Assembly (NCBI RefSeq): GCF_046237015.1
Contig: NZ_JBJYIN010000003.1
Span: 124,001 to 188,000 of the forward strand
DNA: 64,000 nucleotides
Reading direction: 5' to 3'
DNA from: JBJYIN01 sp046237015
GTDB lineage: Bacteria; Pseudomonadota; Gammaproteobacteria; Enterobacterales; Enterobacteriaceae
In this document: positions 43,234 to 51,876 of the stretch, in pieces
How the letters are laid out: each line of letters starts with the position of its first letter
How positions within the stretch are numbered: the first letter of the stretch is position 1
Made by a program: the position numbers and the translations under genes
The notes under the pieces: generated by a model
The model's database searches: none
Seen by the model: the letters and a program-made list of their open reading frames with translations, nothing else
What the model was told of the DNA's origin: nothing

Positions 43234-43933
43234 TGCCTCGGATAATCTTGCCTGGGAACCATGGAAATTAAACGATCTCGCTACTCCTGCATCGTTTGTT
43301 CCGGCCCTTGAAGAACCGGAAGTGTTGGAGCCCGAAATCGTCGCAGAGACTCACACACCTTCGTTTGAAGATGAGCTTTTATCACTGAAAGAGCATGCTC
43401 AACAGCAAGCGCGAGAAGCTGGTTTCGCACAAGGCCATCAGCAAGGCTATGATGCAGGCTATCAGGAAGGTCTAAGTAAGGGACAACAGCAAGGTTTACA
43501 GGATGCCTTGTTGCAGCAGCAACCGATGATCGAACAGATGCAACAGATGGTCACGGAATTCCAACAAACGCTAGACGCATTAGATAGCGTTATTCCAGCT
43601 CGTCTGATGCAATTGGCGTTAACTGCTGCTAAACAAATTCTTGGGCAACCACCTGTCTGTGATGGCACAGCATTACTGAGCCAGATACAGCAGTTGATTC
43701 AACAAGAGCCTATGTTTTCGGGTAAAACACAATTGCGGGTCCACCCTTCTGATTTAGAGCGTGTTGAGCAACATCTTGGCCCTACCCTAAGCCTACATGG
43801 CTGGCGATTGCTGGCGGATAATCAGTTACACCCGGGAGGGTGTAAAGTCAGCGCTGAAGAAGGCGACCTAGACGCCAGTTTGGCTACCCGCTGGCATGAA
43901 CTCTGCCGTTTGGCGGCTCCGGGAGAGTTATGA
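43226..43933 (+). CDS. fliH: Flagellar assembly protein FliH
   Basis: A 235-residue regulator of the FliI ATPase. It has the glycine-repeat segment AREAGFAQGHQQGYDAGYQE-GLSKG (GxxxG pattern, about residues 65-90), then LDALDSVIPARLMQLALTAA and the conserved C-terminal LHPGGCKVSAEEGDLDASLA. Three in-frame starts (43208 GTG, 43220 ATG, 43226 ATG) are possible; 43226 gives MSNASDNLAW, aligns with E. coli MSDNLPW, and is six bases after GCGAGG. It overlaps fliI. Confidence 0.95.
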   Translation: MSNASDNLAWEPWKLNDLATPASFVPALEEPEVLEPEIVAETHTPSFEDELLSLKEHAQQQAREAGFAQGHQQGYDAGYQEGLSKGQQQGLQDALLQQQPMIEQMQQMVTEFQQTLDALDSVIPARLMQLALTAAKQILGQPPVCDGTALLSQIQQLIQQEPMFSGKTQLRVHPSDLERVEQHLGPTLSLHGWRLLADNQLHPGGCKVSAEEGDLDASLATRWHELCRLAAPGEL

Positions 43934-45297
43934 TGACCTCACGCCTCGGGCTCTGGCTTTCTTCCCTAGACTCATTTGAAAAACGGATTGATGAAACGCC
44001 TTCAGTTCGTCGTTATGGTCGCTTGATTCGCGCCACAGGCTTAGTGTTGGAAGCCACAGGCTTACACATGCCATTGGGGGCAACATGTCTGATCGAACGC
44101 CAAAGTGGGTCACAAATAGAAGAAGTCGAAAGTGAGGTTGTTGGTTTTAACGGGCAGAAATTATTGTTAATGCCGCTGGAAGAAGTGGAAGGTATAACGC
44201 CAGGTGCTCGCGTTTATGCTCGCATTGGTCAAGAGGGCAGTACTCAAGGAAAACAGTTACCTTTAGGCCCCGAACTTCTGGGGCGTGTATTGGATGGTAG
44301 CGCAAAACCATTAGATGGATTACCTGCCCCCGACACGGGCTACAGAGCGCCGTTAATTACACCACCGTTTAACCCGTTACAACGCACACCGATTGAGCAT
44401 GTATTGGATGTAGGCGTTCGTGCTATCAATGCCCTTCTTACCGTTGGGCGTGGACAACGCATGGGGTTGTTCGCTGGCTCAGGCGTAGGTAAAAGCGTAT
44501 TATTAGGCATGATGGCTCGCTATACTCAGGCTGATGTTATCGTTGTCGGTCTGATCGGTGAGCGAGGGCGCGAAGTAAAAGATTTCATCGAGAATATTCT
44601 TGGTACAGAAGGTCGAGCGCGTTCTGTCGTTATCGCCGCGCCAGCCGATGTTTCGCCGTTACTGAGGATGCAGGGCGCAGCCTACGCGACACGTATTGCA
44701 GAAGATTTCCGTGACCGTGGTCATCACGTTCTGCTGATTATGGATTCTCTGACACGCTACGCAATGGCTCAGCGAGAGATCGCATTGGCGATTGGCGAAC
44801 CACCGGCGACGAAAGGGTATCCTCCTTCCGTTTTCGCCAAGCTACCCGCATTAGTTGAACGAGCTGGTAATGGTATTCATGGCGGTGGCTCAATTACCGC
44901 CTTTTATACCGTGTTAACGGAAGGTGACGATCAGCAAGATCCTATCGCAGATTCTGCTCGTGCAATATTGGATGGACACATTGTTTTATCGCGTCAGTTG
45001 GCAGAGTCAGGACACTACCCTGCAATTGATATTGAAGCATCTATCAGCCGTGCGATGACAGCGTTAATTGATGAGAATCACTATGCCTCGGTGCGGCAAT
45101 TTAAACAGTTGCTATCCAGTTACCAACGTAACCGGGATCTGGTGAGCGTCGGTGCTTACGCCGCTGGTAGCGATCCGATGCTGGATAAAGCAATACGACT
45201 GTATCCGCAACTAGAGGCTTTTCTGCAGCAGGGTATGTTTGAGCAAAGCAATTATGACGAAGCCTGTCAGGCATTAAACACTATATTTCCCGCGTAA
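43930..45297 (+). CDS. fliI: Flagellum-specific ATPase FliI
   Basis: A 455-residue F1-beta-like ATPase that energises unfolding and delivery of export substrates. Walker A is GLFAGSGVGKSVLLGMMARY (about residues 179-198), and Walker B and the lid region are HVLLIMDSLTRYAMAQREIA with DIEASISRAM later. The N-terminal FliH-interaction region starts TSRLGLWLSSLDSF. Two ATGs (43930 and 43933) are adjacent. The sequence follows E. coli FliI (457) closely. It overlaps fliH by four bases. Confidence 0.97.
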   Translation: MMTSRLGLWLSSLDSFEKRIDETPSVRRYGRLIRATGLVLEATGLHMPLGATCLIERQSGSQIEEVESEVVGFNGQKLLLMPLEEVEGITPGARVYARIGQEGSTQGKQLPLGPELLGRVLDGSAKPLDGLPAPDTGYRAPLITPPFNPLQRTPIEHVLDVGVRAINALLTVGRGQRMGLFAGSGVGKSVLLGMMARYTQADVIVVGLIGERGREVKDFIENILGTEGRARSVVIAAPADVSPLLRMQGAAYATRIAEDFRDRGHHVLLIMDSLTRYAMAQREIALAIGEPPATKGYPPSVFAKLPALVERAGNGIHGGGSITAFYTVLTEGDDQQDPIADSARAILDGHIVLSRQLAESGHYPAIDIEASISRAMTALIDENHYASVRQFKQLLSSYQRNRDLVSVGAYAAGSDPMLDKAIRLYPQLEAFLQQGMFEQSNYDEACQALNTIFPA

Positions 45298-45312
45298 CGA
45301 GTAGGAGAGAAG

Positions 45313-45756
45313 ATGAAGACTCAGTCACCTCTAATCACACTACGCGAACTGGCGCAAAAAGAGGTTGAAAAAGCCGCAGGTCAGTTAGGCCAAGTGCGTC
45401 AAGCATATCAACAAGCTGAACAACAGCTGAATATGTTGTTAAACTATCAAGATGATTATCGCCAGAAACTGACAACCACGATGTCAGATGGGATAGCTAA
45501 TAATAGTTGGCAGAATTATCAACAATTTATACAAACATTAGATAAAGCCATTGAACAACACAGGCAACAACTTTTACAGTGGACTTCGCGATTAGACTTG
45601 GCGATGAAAGCATGGCAAGAGAAACAACAGCGGTTAAATGCATTTGAAACATTGCAAGATCGTGAAATGACAAGACAAATTGCTAAAGATAACCGTATAG
45701 AACAAAAACAGATGGATGAATTCGCCCAACGGGCCTCACTGAGGAAAACAGAATAA
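45313..45756 (+). CDS. fliJ: Flagellar export chaperone FliJ
   Basis: A 147-residue coiled-coil protein, the gamma-like stalk in the FliI hexamer and escort for chaperones. Nearly all helical with Gln-rich heptads (ELAQKEVEKAAGQLGQVRQA, then QQAEQQLNMLLNYQDDYRQK) and the conserved WQNYQQFIQTLDKAIEQHRQ. Length equals E. coli (147). The stop TAA shares its last A with the fliK start codon. Confidence 0.95.
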   Translation: MKTQSPLITLRELAQKEVEKAAGQLGQVRQAYQQAEQQLNMLLNYQDDYRQKLTTTMSDGIANNSWQNYQQFIQTLDKAIEQHRQQLLQWTSRLDLAMKAWQEKQQRLNAFETLQDREMTRQIAKDNRIEQKQMDEFAQRASLRKTE

Positions 45757-47051
45757 TGAACCTGCCTGCACTACCCATTACGCCAAATACGGGCGATACC
45801 AGCAGTTCAGTCGCTTCTCTGTCGAATCAGGGTGAGTTACCGAAAGATTTTATTGAGCTATTGGGAAAACACTTATCACTCTCTTCAGCATCGTCTAACA
45901 GTAAGACTGTTGTCGGAGCAGAAGCAGATAAAGACGCCATGCTCACAGCGTTAGGAAAAGACATCAGCGTATTGAACGGCGACGACCTGAACGCCCTGCT
46001 TTCATCATTCAGCTCTTTATCTGGTTCATTGTCATCGTCCGAAAAACGCCTACCTCATGACGCAGGATCATCCGATAAAGCAGAAAAATCAGCATCAAAA
46101 GAAGGTGAACAAGTTACCGACGCAGCAACGGCGGCGGCAATGCAGGCCTTATTCGCCATGCTGCCAACAGCATCCGGTTCTGCAGCCATCACCGATGACA
46201 ATATTACTGATAAATTGCAAAATGCTGGTCTTAATTTGTCTGAATTTCTTGGCACCAAACGTCAGGGTACAACGGCGCTATCCGAGACCGATCGGGCAGA
46301 TAATGAGATTCAAGATGCCCTCTCCCAGCGATCAAACGCATCTATCTTCGCTGAATCTCATTCAGCATCTGGTTCTTCGCGTTTTGCAAAACCGACGTCT
46401 TCCATGGATCAATCTGCTGATGACGTAACAAAATTCGCTGCCACCGCCTCAATAGCGAATAATGAACAACGTAATCAGGAACCAATCGGCGCATCTGGAA
46501 ATCATCTTCAGTCCTCTCCCCTTTCTGTTACGCCAAACGTTCAATCGACATTTACTCACAGCTCTGCCACACTGGCGCAGCCTTCTGGTACACCATTGAA
46601 CACACCATTTGGTTCGCAACAATGGCAGGAAGCACTAGGTCAACAAATTGTTATGTTTAGTCGTAATGGACAACAGAGTGCAGAATTACGACTTAACCCG
46701 CAAGAATTAGGTTCGCTTCATATCAGTCTGAAGATTGATGATAATCAAGCGCAAATTCATCTGGTATCAGCAAATAGTCAGGTGCGTTCTGCATTGGAAG
46801 CCGCGTTGCCTCATTTACGCAATGCGATGGCCGAAAGCGGTATTAACTTAGGTCAAAGTAGCGTAGGAAGCGACGCATCGACCTGGCAACAAGCGCAGCA
46901 ACAAATGGCTAATAATGGTAATGACAGCGGTAGCACTTCTTATCAACAGCAATTCGGTGGCACATCCGAACAAGCGATTGACCCTATAGAAGTCCCTAAT
47001 CATTTGCAGTCCATGGCATCTTCAGTTAATGGCGTTGATATTTTCGCCTGA
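45756..47051 (+). CDS. fliK: Flagellar hook-length control protein FliK
   Basis: A 431-residue molecular ruler. The long N-terminal ruler region (about 1-285) is Ser/Ala/Asp-rich and poorly conserved. The compact C-terminal switch domain starts around WQEALGQQIVMFSRNGQQSA and contains ELRLNPQELGSLHISLKIDD, AQIHLVSANSQVRSALEAAL and LRNAMAESGINLGQSSV. The tail is Gln/Asn/Ser-rich. It is exported and interacts with FlhB to switch export from hook to filament type. Length is somewhat more than in E. coli (375), as ruler length varies. Confidence 0.94.
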   Translation: MNLPALPITPNTGDTSSSVASLSNQGELPKDFIELLGKHLSLSSASSNSKTVVGAEADKDAMLTALGKDISVLNGDDLNALLSSFSSLSGSLSSSEKRLPHDAGSSDKAEKSASKEGEQVTDAATAAAMQALFAMLPTASGSAAITDDNITDKLQNAGLNLSEFLGTKRQGTTALSETDRADNEIQDALSQRSNASIFAESHSASGSSRFAKPTSSMDQSADDVTKFAATASIANNEQRNQEPIGASGNHLQSSPLSVTPNVQSTFTHSSATLAQPSGTPLNTPFGSQQWQEALGQQIVMFSRNGQQSAELRLNPQELGSLHISLKIDDNQAQIHLVSANSQVRSALEAALPHLRNAMAESGINLGQSSVGSDASTWQQAQQQMANNGNDSGSTSYQQQFGGTSEQAIDPIEVPNHLQSMASSVNGVDIFA

Positions 47052-47200
47052 TGTTGAGGTAAACGAATAAGTTAACGCGATTTTTCTTGTTTATTCTCTG
47101 TATTGATCGTTTGAATAGACGGGATAATCATTAACATTACGCATTTATTTATTGCTGAGATTATCGAGCAGTAAATATTAATAAGTGACAGGAATTATCT

Positions 47201-47686
47201 TTGGCTATGTCTGATATGCAAGTCCGTTCAGGACGAAAGCGCTCTATTTGGCTGATATTAATGATTATTATTGCCCTTGCGGCCAGTGCTGCTGCTGGCG
47301 TTGCTTGGTGGATGTTGAATCAGAAGAATATGGCCACAGCAGAACAGGAAGTCCCCCCTCCGCCAGAGCCCGTTTTCATGCCGTTAGATACATTTACGGT
47401 GAACCTGGTCAACGCGGATCATGATCCTGATCGTGTGCTCTATGTCGGTTTTACATTGCGTTTGCCTGATGATGCAACGCGTATTCGACTGACTAACTAT
47501 TTGCCAGAGGTTCGTAGCCGCTTATTACTGCTTCTGTCCCGTCAGGATGCTATTGAGCTTGCCAATGAGCAGGGAAAACAAAAACTGATAGAGCAAATTA
47601 AACAAGTTTTAAGCCCACCATTGGTCCCCGGCCAGCCTAATCAGGTCGTTACGGATGTCCTGTTCACTGCCTTTATCTTGCGGTAA
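47201..47686 (+). CDS. fliL: Flagellar basal body-associated protein FliL
   Basis: A 161-residue protein with one N-terminal membrane helix (SIWLILMIIIALAASAAAGV, about 15-34) and a periplasmic stomatin-like domain with FMPLDTFTVNLVNADHDPDR, LYVGFTLRLPDDATRIRLTN and YLPEVRSRLLLLLSRQDAIE. It surrounds the stator. The TTG at 47201 is chosen: AGGA is eight bases before it, while the ATG at 47207 is 14 bases away; either may be used. A 149-bp gap from fliK is larger than elsewhere in this operon. Confidence 0.93.
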   Translation: MAMSDMQVRSGRKRSIWLILMIIIALAASAAAGVAWWMLNQKNMATAEQEVPPPPEPVFMPLDTFTVNLVNADHDPDRVLYVGFTLRLPDDATRIRLTNYLPEVRSRLLLLLSRQDAIELANEQGKQKLIEQIKQVLSPPLVPGQPNQVVTDVLFTAFILR

Positions 47687-47691
47687 CCATT

Positions 47692-48705
47692 ATGGGCGAT
47701 AGCATTCTTTCACAAGCAGAAATTGACGCACTATTAAATGGTGATAGCGGCGATAATGCCAATGATGTGAAATCATCGGCAAAAATCGACGGTGACGTCA
47801 AGCCATACGATCCCAATACGCAACGCCGTGTTATTCGGGAACGTTTACAGGCTCTTGAGATTATCAATGAGCGTTTCGGTCGCCAGTTCCGTATGGGGCT
47901 GTTTAATCTTCTGCGCCGTAGTCCTGACATTACCGTTGGTCCGATAAAAATCCAGCCTTACCATGAGTTTGCAAGAAATCTCCCTGTTCCAACTAACTTG
48001 AATCTAATTCATCTAAAACCTTTGCGCGGAACAGCGCTTTTTGTATTTTCTCCGAGTTTGGTTTTTATTGCCGTTGATAACCTTTTTGGTGGAGATGGTC
48101 GATTCCCAACGAAAGTTGAGGGTCGGGAGTTTACGCACACGGAACAACGAGTCGTCAAGCGTATGTTGAAGCTGGCATTAGAGGCGTATAGCGACGCCTG
48201 GAATGCCATTTACAAGCTTGATGTCGAATATGTCCGTTCAGAGATGCAAGTCAAGTTTACCAATATTACGACGTCGCCTAATGATATTGTTGTAACGACA
48301 CCATTCCATGTTGAAATTGGTTCACTTACTGGGGAATTCAATATTTGTATCCCCTTCTCTATGATCGAGCCATTGCGTGAATTATTGGCTAATCCGCCGT
48401 TAGAAAATTCTCGGCAGGAAGATCAGAGCTGGCGAGAAACGCTGGCCAAGCAAGTCCAACACTCCGAACTTGAGCTAGTAGCAAATTTCGTTGATATCCC
48501 TTTGCGGTTATCCAAAGTATTAAAATTACAGCCAGGCGATGTTTTACCTATTGATAAACCTGATAGATTGATTGCCCATGTCGACGGTGTCCCGGTTCTG
48601 ACCAGTCAGTACGGAACGCTGAACGGACAATATGCTTTACGTGTTGAACACTTGATTAACCCTATTTTGAATTCTCTGGATAATGAGGAACAGCCCAATG
48701 AGTGA
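47692..48705 (+). CDS. fliM: Flagellar motor switch protein FliM
   Basis: A 337-residue C-ring protein that binds phosphorylated CheY. The N-terminal CheY-binding peptide contains ILSQAEIDALLNG (residues 5-17). The middle CheC-like domain has PTNLNLIHLKPLRGTALFVF and LVFIAVDNLFGGDGRF. The C-terminal SpoA domain includes LRLSKVLKLQPGDVLPIDKP. It begins five bases after fliL, and fliN starts eight bases before its stop codon. Confidence 0.97.
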   Translation: MGDSILSQAEIDALLNGDSGDNANDVKSSAKIDGDVKPYDPNTQRRVIRERLQALEIINERFGRQFRMGLFNLLRRSPDITVGPIKIQPYHEFARNLPVPTNLNLIHLKPLRGTALFVFSPSLVFIAVDNLFGGDGRFPTKVEGREFTHTEQRVVKRMLKLALEAYSDAWNAIYKLDVEYVRSEMQVKFTNITTSPNDIVVTTPFHVEIGSLTGEFNICIPFSMIEPLRELLANPPLENSRQEDQSWRETLAKQVQHSELELVANFVDIPLRLSKVLKLQPGDVLPIDKPDRLIAHVDGVPVLTSQYGTLNGQYALRVEHLINPILNSLDNEEQPNE

Positions 48706-49111
48706 CACCAAGAAACCGTCCGACGACAAGGAATCAGTGGACGATCTGTGGGCTGATGCATTTAACGAGCAACAGACCGCGGAAAAAAGCGCCGCAACAA
48801 CAGAAGGCATATTTAAGAATCTGGAAGGTGCTGATGCTTTAGGTTCATTACAGGATATCGATTTAATCCTCGACATCCCTGTAAAACTGACCGTTGAATT
48901 GGGTCGAACCAAAATGACGATTAAAGAACTATTGCGCCTATCACAAGGTTCTGTCGTTGCACTGGATGGTTTAGCTGGAGAGCCGCTGGATATATTAATC
49001 AATGGCTATCTCATCGCTCAAGGCGAGGTTGTCGTTGTTGCGGATAAGTATGGGGTACGTATTACCGATATCATCACACCATCTGAACGTATGCGTCGTC
49101 TGAGTCGCTAA
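48698..49111 (+). CDS. fliN: Flagellar motor switch protein FliN
   Basis: A 137-residue C-ring and export-dock protein. An acidic N terminus (MSDTKKPSDDKESVDDLWAD) is followed by the SpoA domain: DLILDIPVKLTVELGRTKMT, LRLSQGSVVALDGLAGEPLD, GYLIAQGEVVVVADKYGVRI and TDIITPSERMRRL. ATG at 48698 follows TGAGGAAC; an earlier in-frame ATG at 48683 overlaps that site and is less likely. Its stop shares a base with the fliO start. Confidence 0.97.
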   Translation: MSDTKKPSDDKESVDDLWADAFNEQQTAEKSAATTEGIFKNLEGADALGSLQDIDLILDIPVKLTVELGRTKMTIKELLRLSQGSVVALDGLAGEPLDILINGYLIAQGEVVVVADKYGVRITDIITPSERMRRLSR

Positions 49112-49527
49112 TGCCAACAACTGTTACATCGTCTTCTATCACAACGGGTCAGTCATCAACGCTTGCCACTGACCCGCCGATTACCGGTAGCATGCTATTC
49201 ACACAGGTGAGTAGCATGCTAGGTGGTGTCTTACTGCTTATTTTCTTAATTGCCTGGCTGGTACGAAAACTCGGTTTTGCTCCGCAGGTAAAACAAAATA
49301 AACGATTAAAAGTAGTTTCTAGCTGTCCTGTGGGTCCACGCGAACGGGTGGTGATTGTCGAGGTTGAAAATACCTGGCTTGTCCTCGGTGTCACCTCACA
49401 GCATGTTACGGCTTTGCACACTCTCCCTGCGCAGCCAACCGATAATTTATCAGCTACAGATACCAAATCAGTGGACTTTAATCGATTATTGACGAAAGTC
49501 CTAAAGCGTCCGGAAAAATCGGAATGA
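49111..49527 (+). CDS. fliO: Flagellar biosynthetic protein FliO
   Basis: A 138-residue membrane protein that stabilises FliP during export-gate assembly. One membrane helix (VSSMLGGVLLLIFLIAWLVRK, about 32-52) precedes a small cytoplasmic domain with the family motif KVVSSCPVGPRERVVIVEVE, then WLVLGVTSQHVTALHTLP. Slightly longer than E. coli FliO (121). It overlaps fliN by one base and fliP by four. Confidence 0.94.
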   Translation: MPTTVTSSSITTGQSSTLATDPPITGSMLFTQVSSMLGGVLLLIFLIAWLVRKLGFAPQVKQNKRLKVVSSCPVGPRERVVIVEVENTWLVLGVTSQHVTALHTLPAQPTDNLSATDTKSVDFNRLLTKVLKRPEKSE

Positions 49528-50300
49528 GTCTATTACCTCGCTTGTTATCTACTATTGCGTGCTTTCGTTTTCTTCGCACTGTCACGGCGATTTTGCTATT
49601 CGTATTTGCGCCATCGGTATGGGCTCAGTTACCAGGGATCGTGACACAACCACTCGCAAACGGCGGTCAAAGTTGGACACTACCTGTCCAAACGCTCGTA
49701 TTTTTGACATCCTTAACCTTTATTCCGGCTGCTTTATTGATGATGACCAGCTTTACCCGCATCATCATCGTGCTCAGCTTATTGCGTAATGCCCTTGGCA
49801 CCCCAACTGCACCACCTAATCAGGTCCTGTTAGGATTAACGCTTTTCCTGACCTTTTTTGTGATGTCCCCCGTGTTGAATCGTGTATATGAAGAAGCCTA
49901 TCTGCCATTTAGTCAGGATAGTATCAGCATGGAAGTCGCCATCGATCGCGGGGCTGAACCATTACGTGAGTTTATGCTACGCCAGACACGAGAAACGGAT
50001 TTAGCCTTATTTACACGGCTTGCTGAAATACCAGAAATTCAAGGCCCGGAAGCCGTCCCAATGCGTGTATTATTGCCTGCATTTGTCACCAGCGAGTTAA
50101 AAACAGCTTTCCAAATTGGTTTTACTATCTTTATTCCCTTTCTTATCATCGACCTGGTCGTTGCCAGCGTATTGATGGCATTAGGGATGATGATGGTTCC
50201 TCCAGCCACTATTTCGTTACCCTTCAAGCTGATGTTGTTTGTTTTGGTCGATGGCTGGCAATTATTACTCGGTTCACTTGCGCAAAGTTTTTATAGCTAG
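49524..50300 (+). CDS. fliP: Flagellar export gate protein FliP
   Basis: A 258-residue core of the export gate (FliP5 in FliP5Q4R1). It has a cleavable-looking signal region at the start (FLRTVTAILLFVFAPSVWA, about 17-35), family blocks VQTLVFLTSLTFIPAALLMM and TSFTRIIIVLSLLRNALGT, and the C-terminal ELKTAFQIGFTIFIPFLIID and DGWQLLLGSL segments. Longer at the N terminus than E. coli FliP (245). It overlaps fliO by four bases. Confidence 0.97.
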   Translation: MSLLPRLLSTIACFRFLRTVTAILLFVFAPSVWAQLPGIVTQPLANGGQSWTLPVQTLVFLTSLTFIPAALLMMTSFTRIIIVLSLLRNALGTPTAPPNQVLLGLTLFLTFFVMSPVLNRVYEEAYLPFSQDSISMEVAIDRGAEPLREFMLRQTRETDLALFTRLAEIPEIQGPEAVPMRVLLPAFVTSELKTAFQIGFTIFIPFLIIDLVVASVLMALGMMMVPPATISLPFKLMLFVLVDGWQLLLGSLAQSFYS

Positions 50301-50327
50301 CATGGAAAATTACAGAGGAATAGCGAT

Positions 50328-50597
50328 ATGACGCCAGAATCTGTTATGGCGCTAGGTTATGAGGCCATGAAGATTGCATTGGCTCTGGCCGCTCCGCCAC
50401 TGCTTTCTGCTTTGCTAAGCGGACTCATTATCAGTTTGTTACAGGCCGCGACCCAGGTAAACGAAATGACACTGTCTTTTATTCCTAAGATTCTGACAGT
50501 ATTTCTTACTCTGGTCATCGCTGGTCCATGGATGTTAAACCTGATGCTAGACTATATGCGCACGCTATTCGGTCAGCTGCCGCATATTATTGGTTAA
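50328..50597 (+). CDS. fliQ: Flagellar export gate protein FliQ
   Basis: An 89-residue two-helix membrane protein: LALAAPPLLSALLSGLIISL and LTVFLTLVIAGPWMLNLMLD flank the conserved QAATQVNEMTLSFIPKI loop. Length equals E. coli FliQ. It has an AGAGGAA site and fliR starts two bases after its stop codon. Confidence 0.97.
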   Translation: MTPESVMALGYEAMKIALALAAPPLLSALLSGLIISLLQAATQVNEMTLSFIPKILTVFLTLVIAGPWMLNLMLDYMRTLFGQLPHIIG

Positions 50598-50599
50598 CA

Positions 50600-51388
50600 A
50601 TGCTAACGTTTAGCAGCGGGGATATGATCAACTGGGTTAATCAATTTTTTTGGCCCTTTGTCAGAATTCTTGCACTGATCACGGTTGCTCCCGTTTTCAA
50701 TGAACGTGCGATTATCGCGAGAGTAAAAATAGGTTTAGCGCTACTCATTACCATCCTTGTTGCCCCCTATTTACCCTTAAACGCCACCCCTATTTTTTCT
50801 GCCGCTGGTATATGGATTCTTATTCAGCAGATTCTGATTGGCGTAATGCTGGGCCTTTCAATGCAGTTAGCTTTTGCAGCCATCCGCTATGCCGGGGAGT
50901 TAATTGGCTTACAAATGGGATTAGGGTTTGCCACGTTCTTCGACCCATCGGGTGGTCCAAATATGCCGGTATTGGCCCGCTTCCTTAATATTTTGGCCAT
51001 GTTACTATTTCTTACTTTTAATGGGCATCTTTGGCTAATATCGTTGCTGGCAGACAGTTTTCATACATTACCAGTGAGTACAAACCCGATTAACAGCTAC
51101 GCCTTTCTAGCACTTGTTCGAGCCGGTGGCTTAATTTTTATTAATGGCCTCATGTTAGCCCTACCTATCGTCACATTGTTGTTAACTATCAACATGTCTC
51201 TCGGTTTATTGAATCGCGTTGCACCACAGCTATCCATTTTCGTCGTCGGTTTTCCGATCACGTTGACAATTGGCATCATGACTATCGGCCTGTTGATCCC
51301 TTTACTTGCCCCTTTTGCAGAACACCTATTCAGTGAGTTTTTTGATCTGTTAGCCGATATTCTGTCTCAATTACCCCGTTCTTCTTGA
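50600..51388 (+). CDS. fliR: Flagellar export gate protein FliR
   Basis: A 262-residue multi-pass membrane protein completing the export gate. Start at 50600 (MLTFSSGDMINWVNQFFWPF) just after fliQ fits the family length (261); the longer frame reads into fliQ. Family features: RILALITVAPVFNERAIIAR, GLQMGLGFATFFDPSGGPNM (here IGLQMGLGFATFFDPSGG) and the C-terminal FPITLTIGIMTIGLLIPLLA. Last gene of the fliF-R string. Confidence 0.96.
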   Translation: MLTFSSGDMINWVNQFFWPFVRILALITVAPVFNERAIIARVKIGLALLITILVAPYLPLNATPIFSAAGIWILIQQILIGVMLGLSMQLAFAAIRYAGELIGLQMGLGFATFFDPSGGPNMPVLARFLNILAMLLFLTFNGHLWLISLLADSFHTLPVSTNPINSYAFLALVRAGGLIFINGLMLALPIVTLLLTINMSLGLLNRVAPQLSIFVVGFPITLTIGIMTIGLLIPLLAPFAEHLFSEFFDLLADILSQLPRSS

Positions 51389-51876
51389 TTGTTTTAAGCA
51401 AGATGACTTCATTCACCTCACCACATTATTCCATTGAGTAAAAATCCACCTGCGTAGCAGGTGGCATTGAATGTGCCCCATAGGGGCGTACTAAAATCTC
51501 TAAAAAGAAGTCTCTGCCAGTCCCGTTAAACTTAAATCAAAAGACAATAAGGCGGAGCCAAAACATACTGATGACCACGCCCACAGGACGTGGTTTTTAG
51601 TTAGCAATAAAATTGCCAGAGTTAGTTCTGACAGTTACGTCAATAGATAACACAATTAGTGATTGGATAGTCATATGAGAGTAATAGCGGTCGGGGATAG
51701 CTGACAAGACGTTACAATAGAGTATATTGTCGCCAATTATTAAAGAGAAGAAATAAAAAACGGTACGCTACCTATTAATATGATGGAACAGGTAGCATAC
51801 CCAACAAATACGCCCGGTTTAAGCGTATTCAAACTCACAGAAGAGATATTCGTTTATCGCGACATCCCGCTAAACA
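51389..51876. other. fliR-flgL gap
   Basis: 488 bp separating the fli string from the flg string. The first part holds a miniature IS200/IS605-like remnant (51446-51598, separate entry). The remainder, 51600-51876, is AT-rich with no gene that I can support. The E. coli neighbour of fliR, rcsA, is not here. Confidence 0.6.
51446..51598 (+). mobile_element. Miniature IS200/IS605-like remnant with TnpB tail
   Basis: Two hairpins (CCACCTGC-GTA-GCAGGTGG at 51446-51464; GCCCC-ATA-GGGGC at 51475-51487) are followed by a reading frame encoding KKSLPVPLNLNQKTIRRSQN and ending TAG after TGRGF. A last hairpin ACCACG...CGTGGT with a T-run lies at 51574-51598. The peptide looks like the C-terminal tail of IS200/IS605 TnpB (OrfB) proteins, so this appears to be an internally deleted element keeping both ends, recalled from memory as a common type in enterobacteria. 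Confidence 0.55.
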
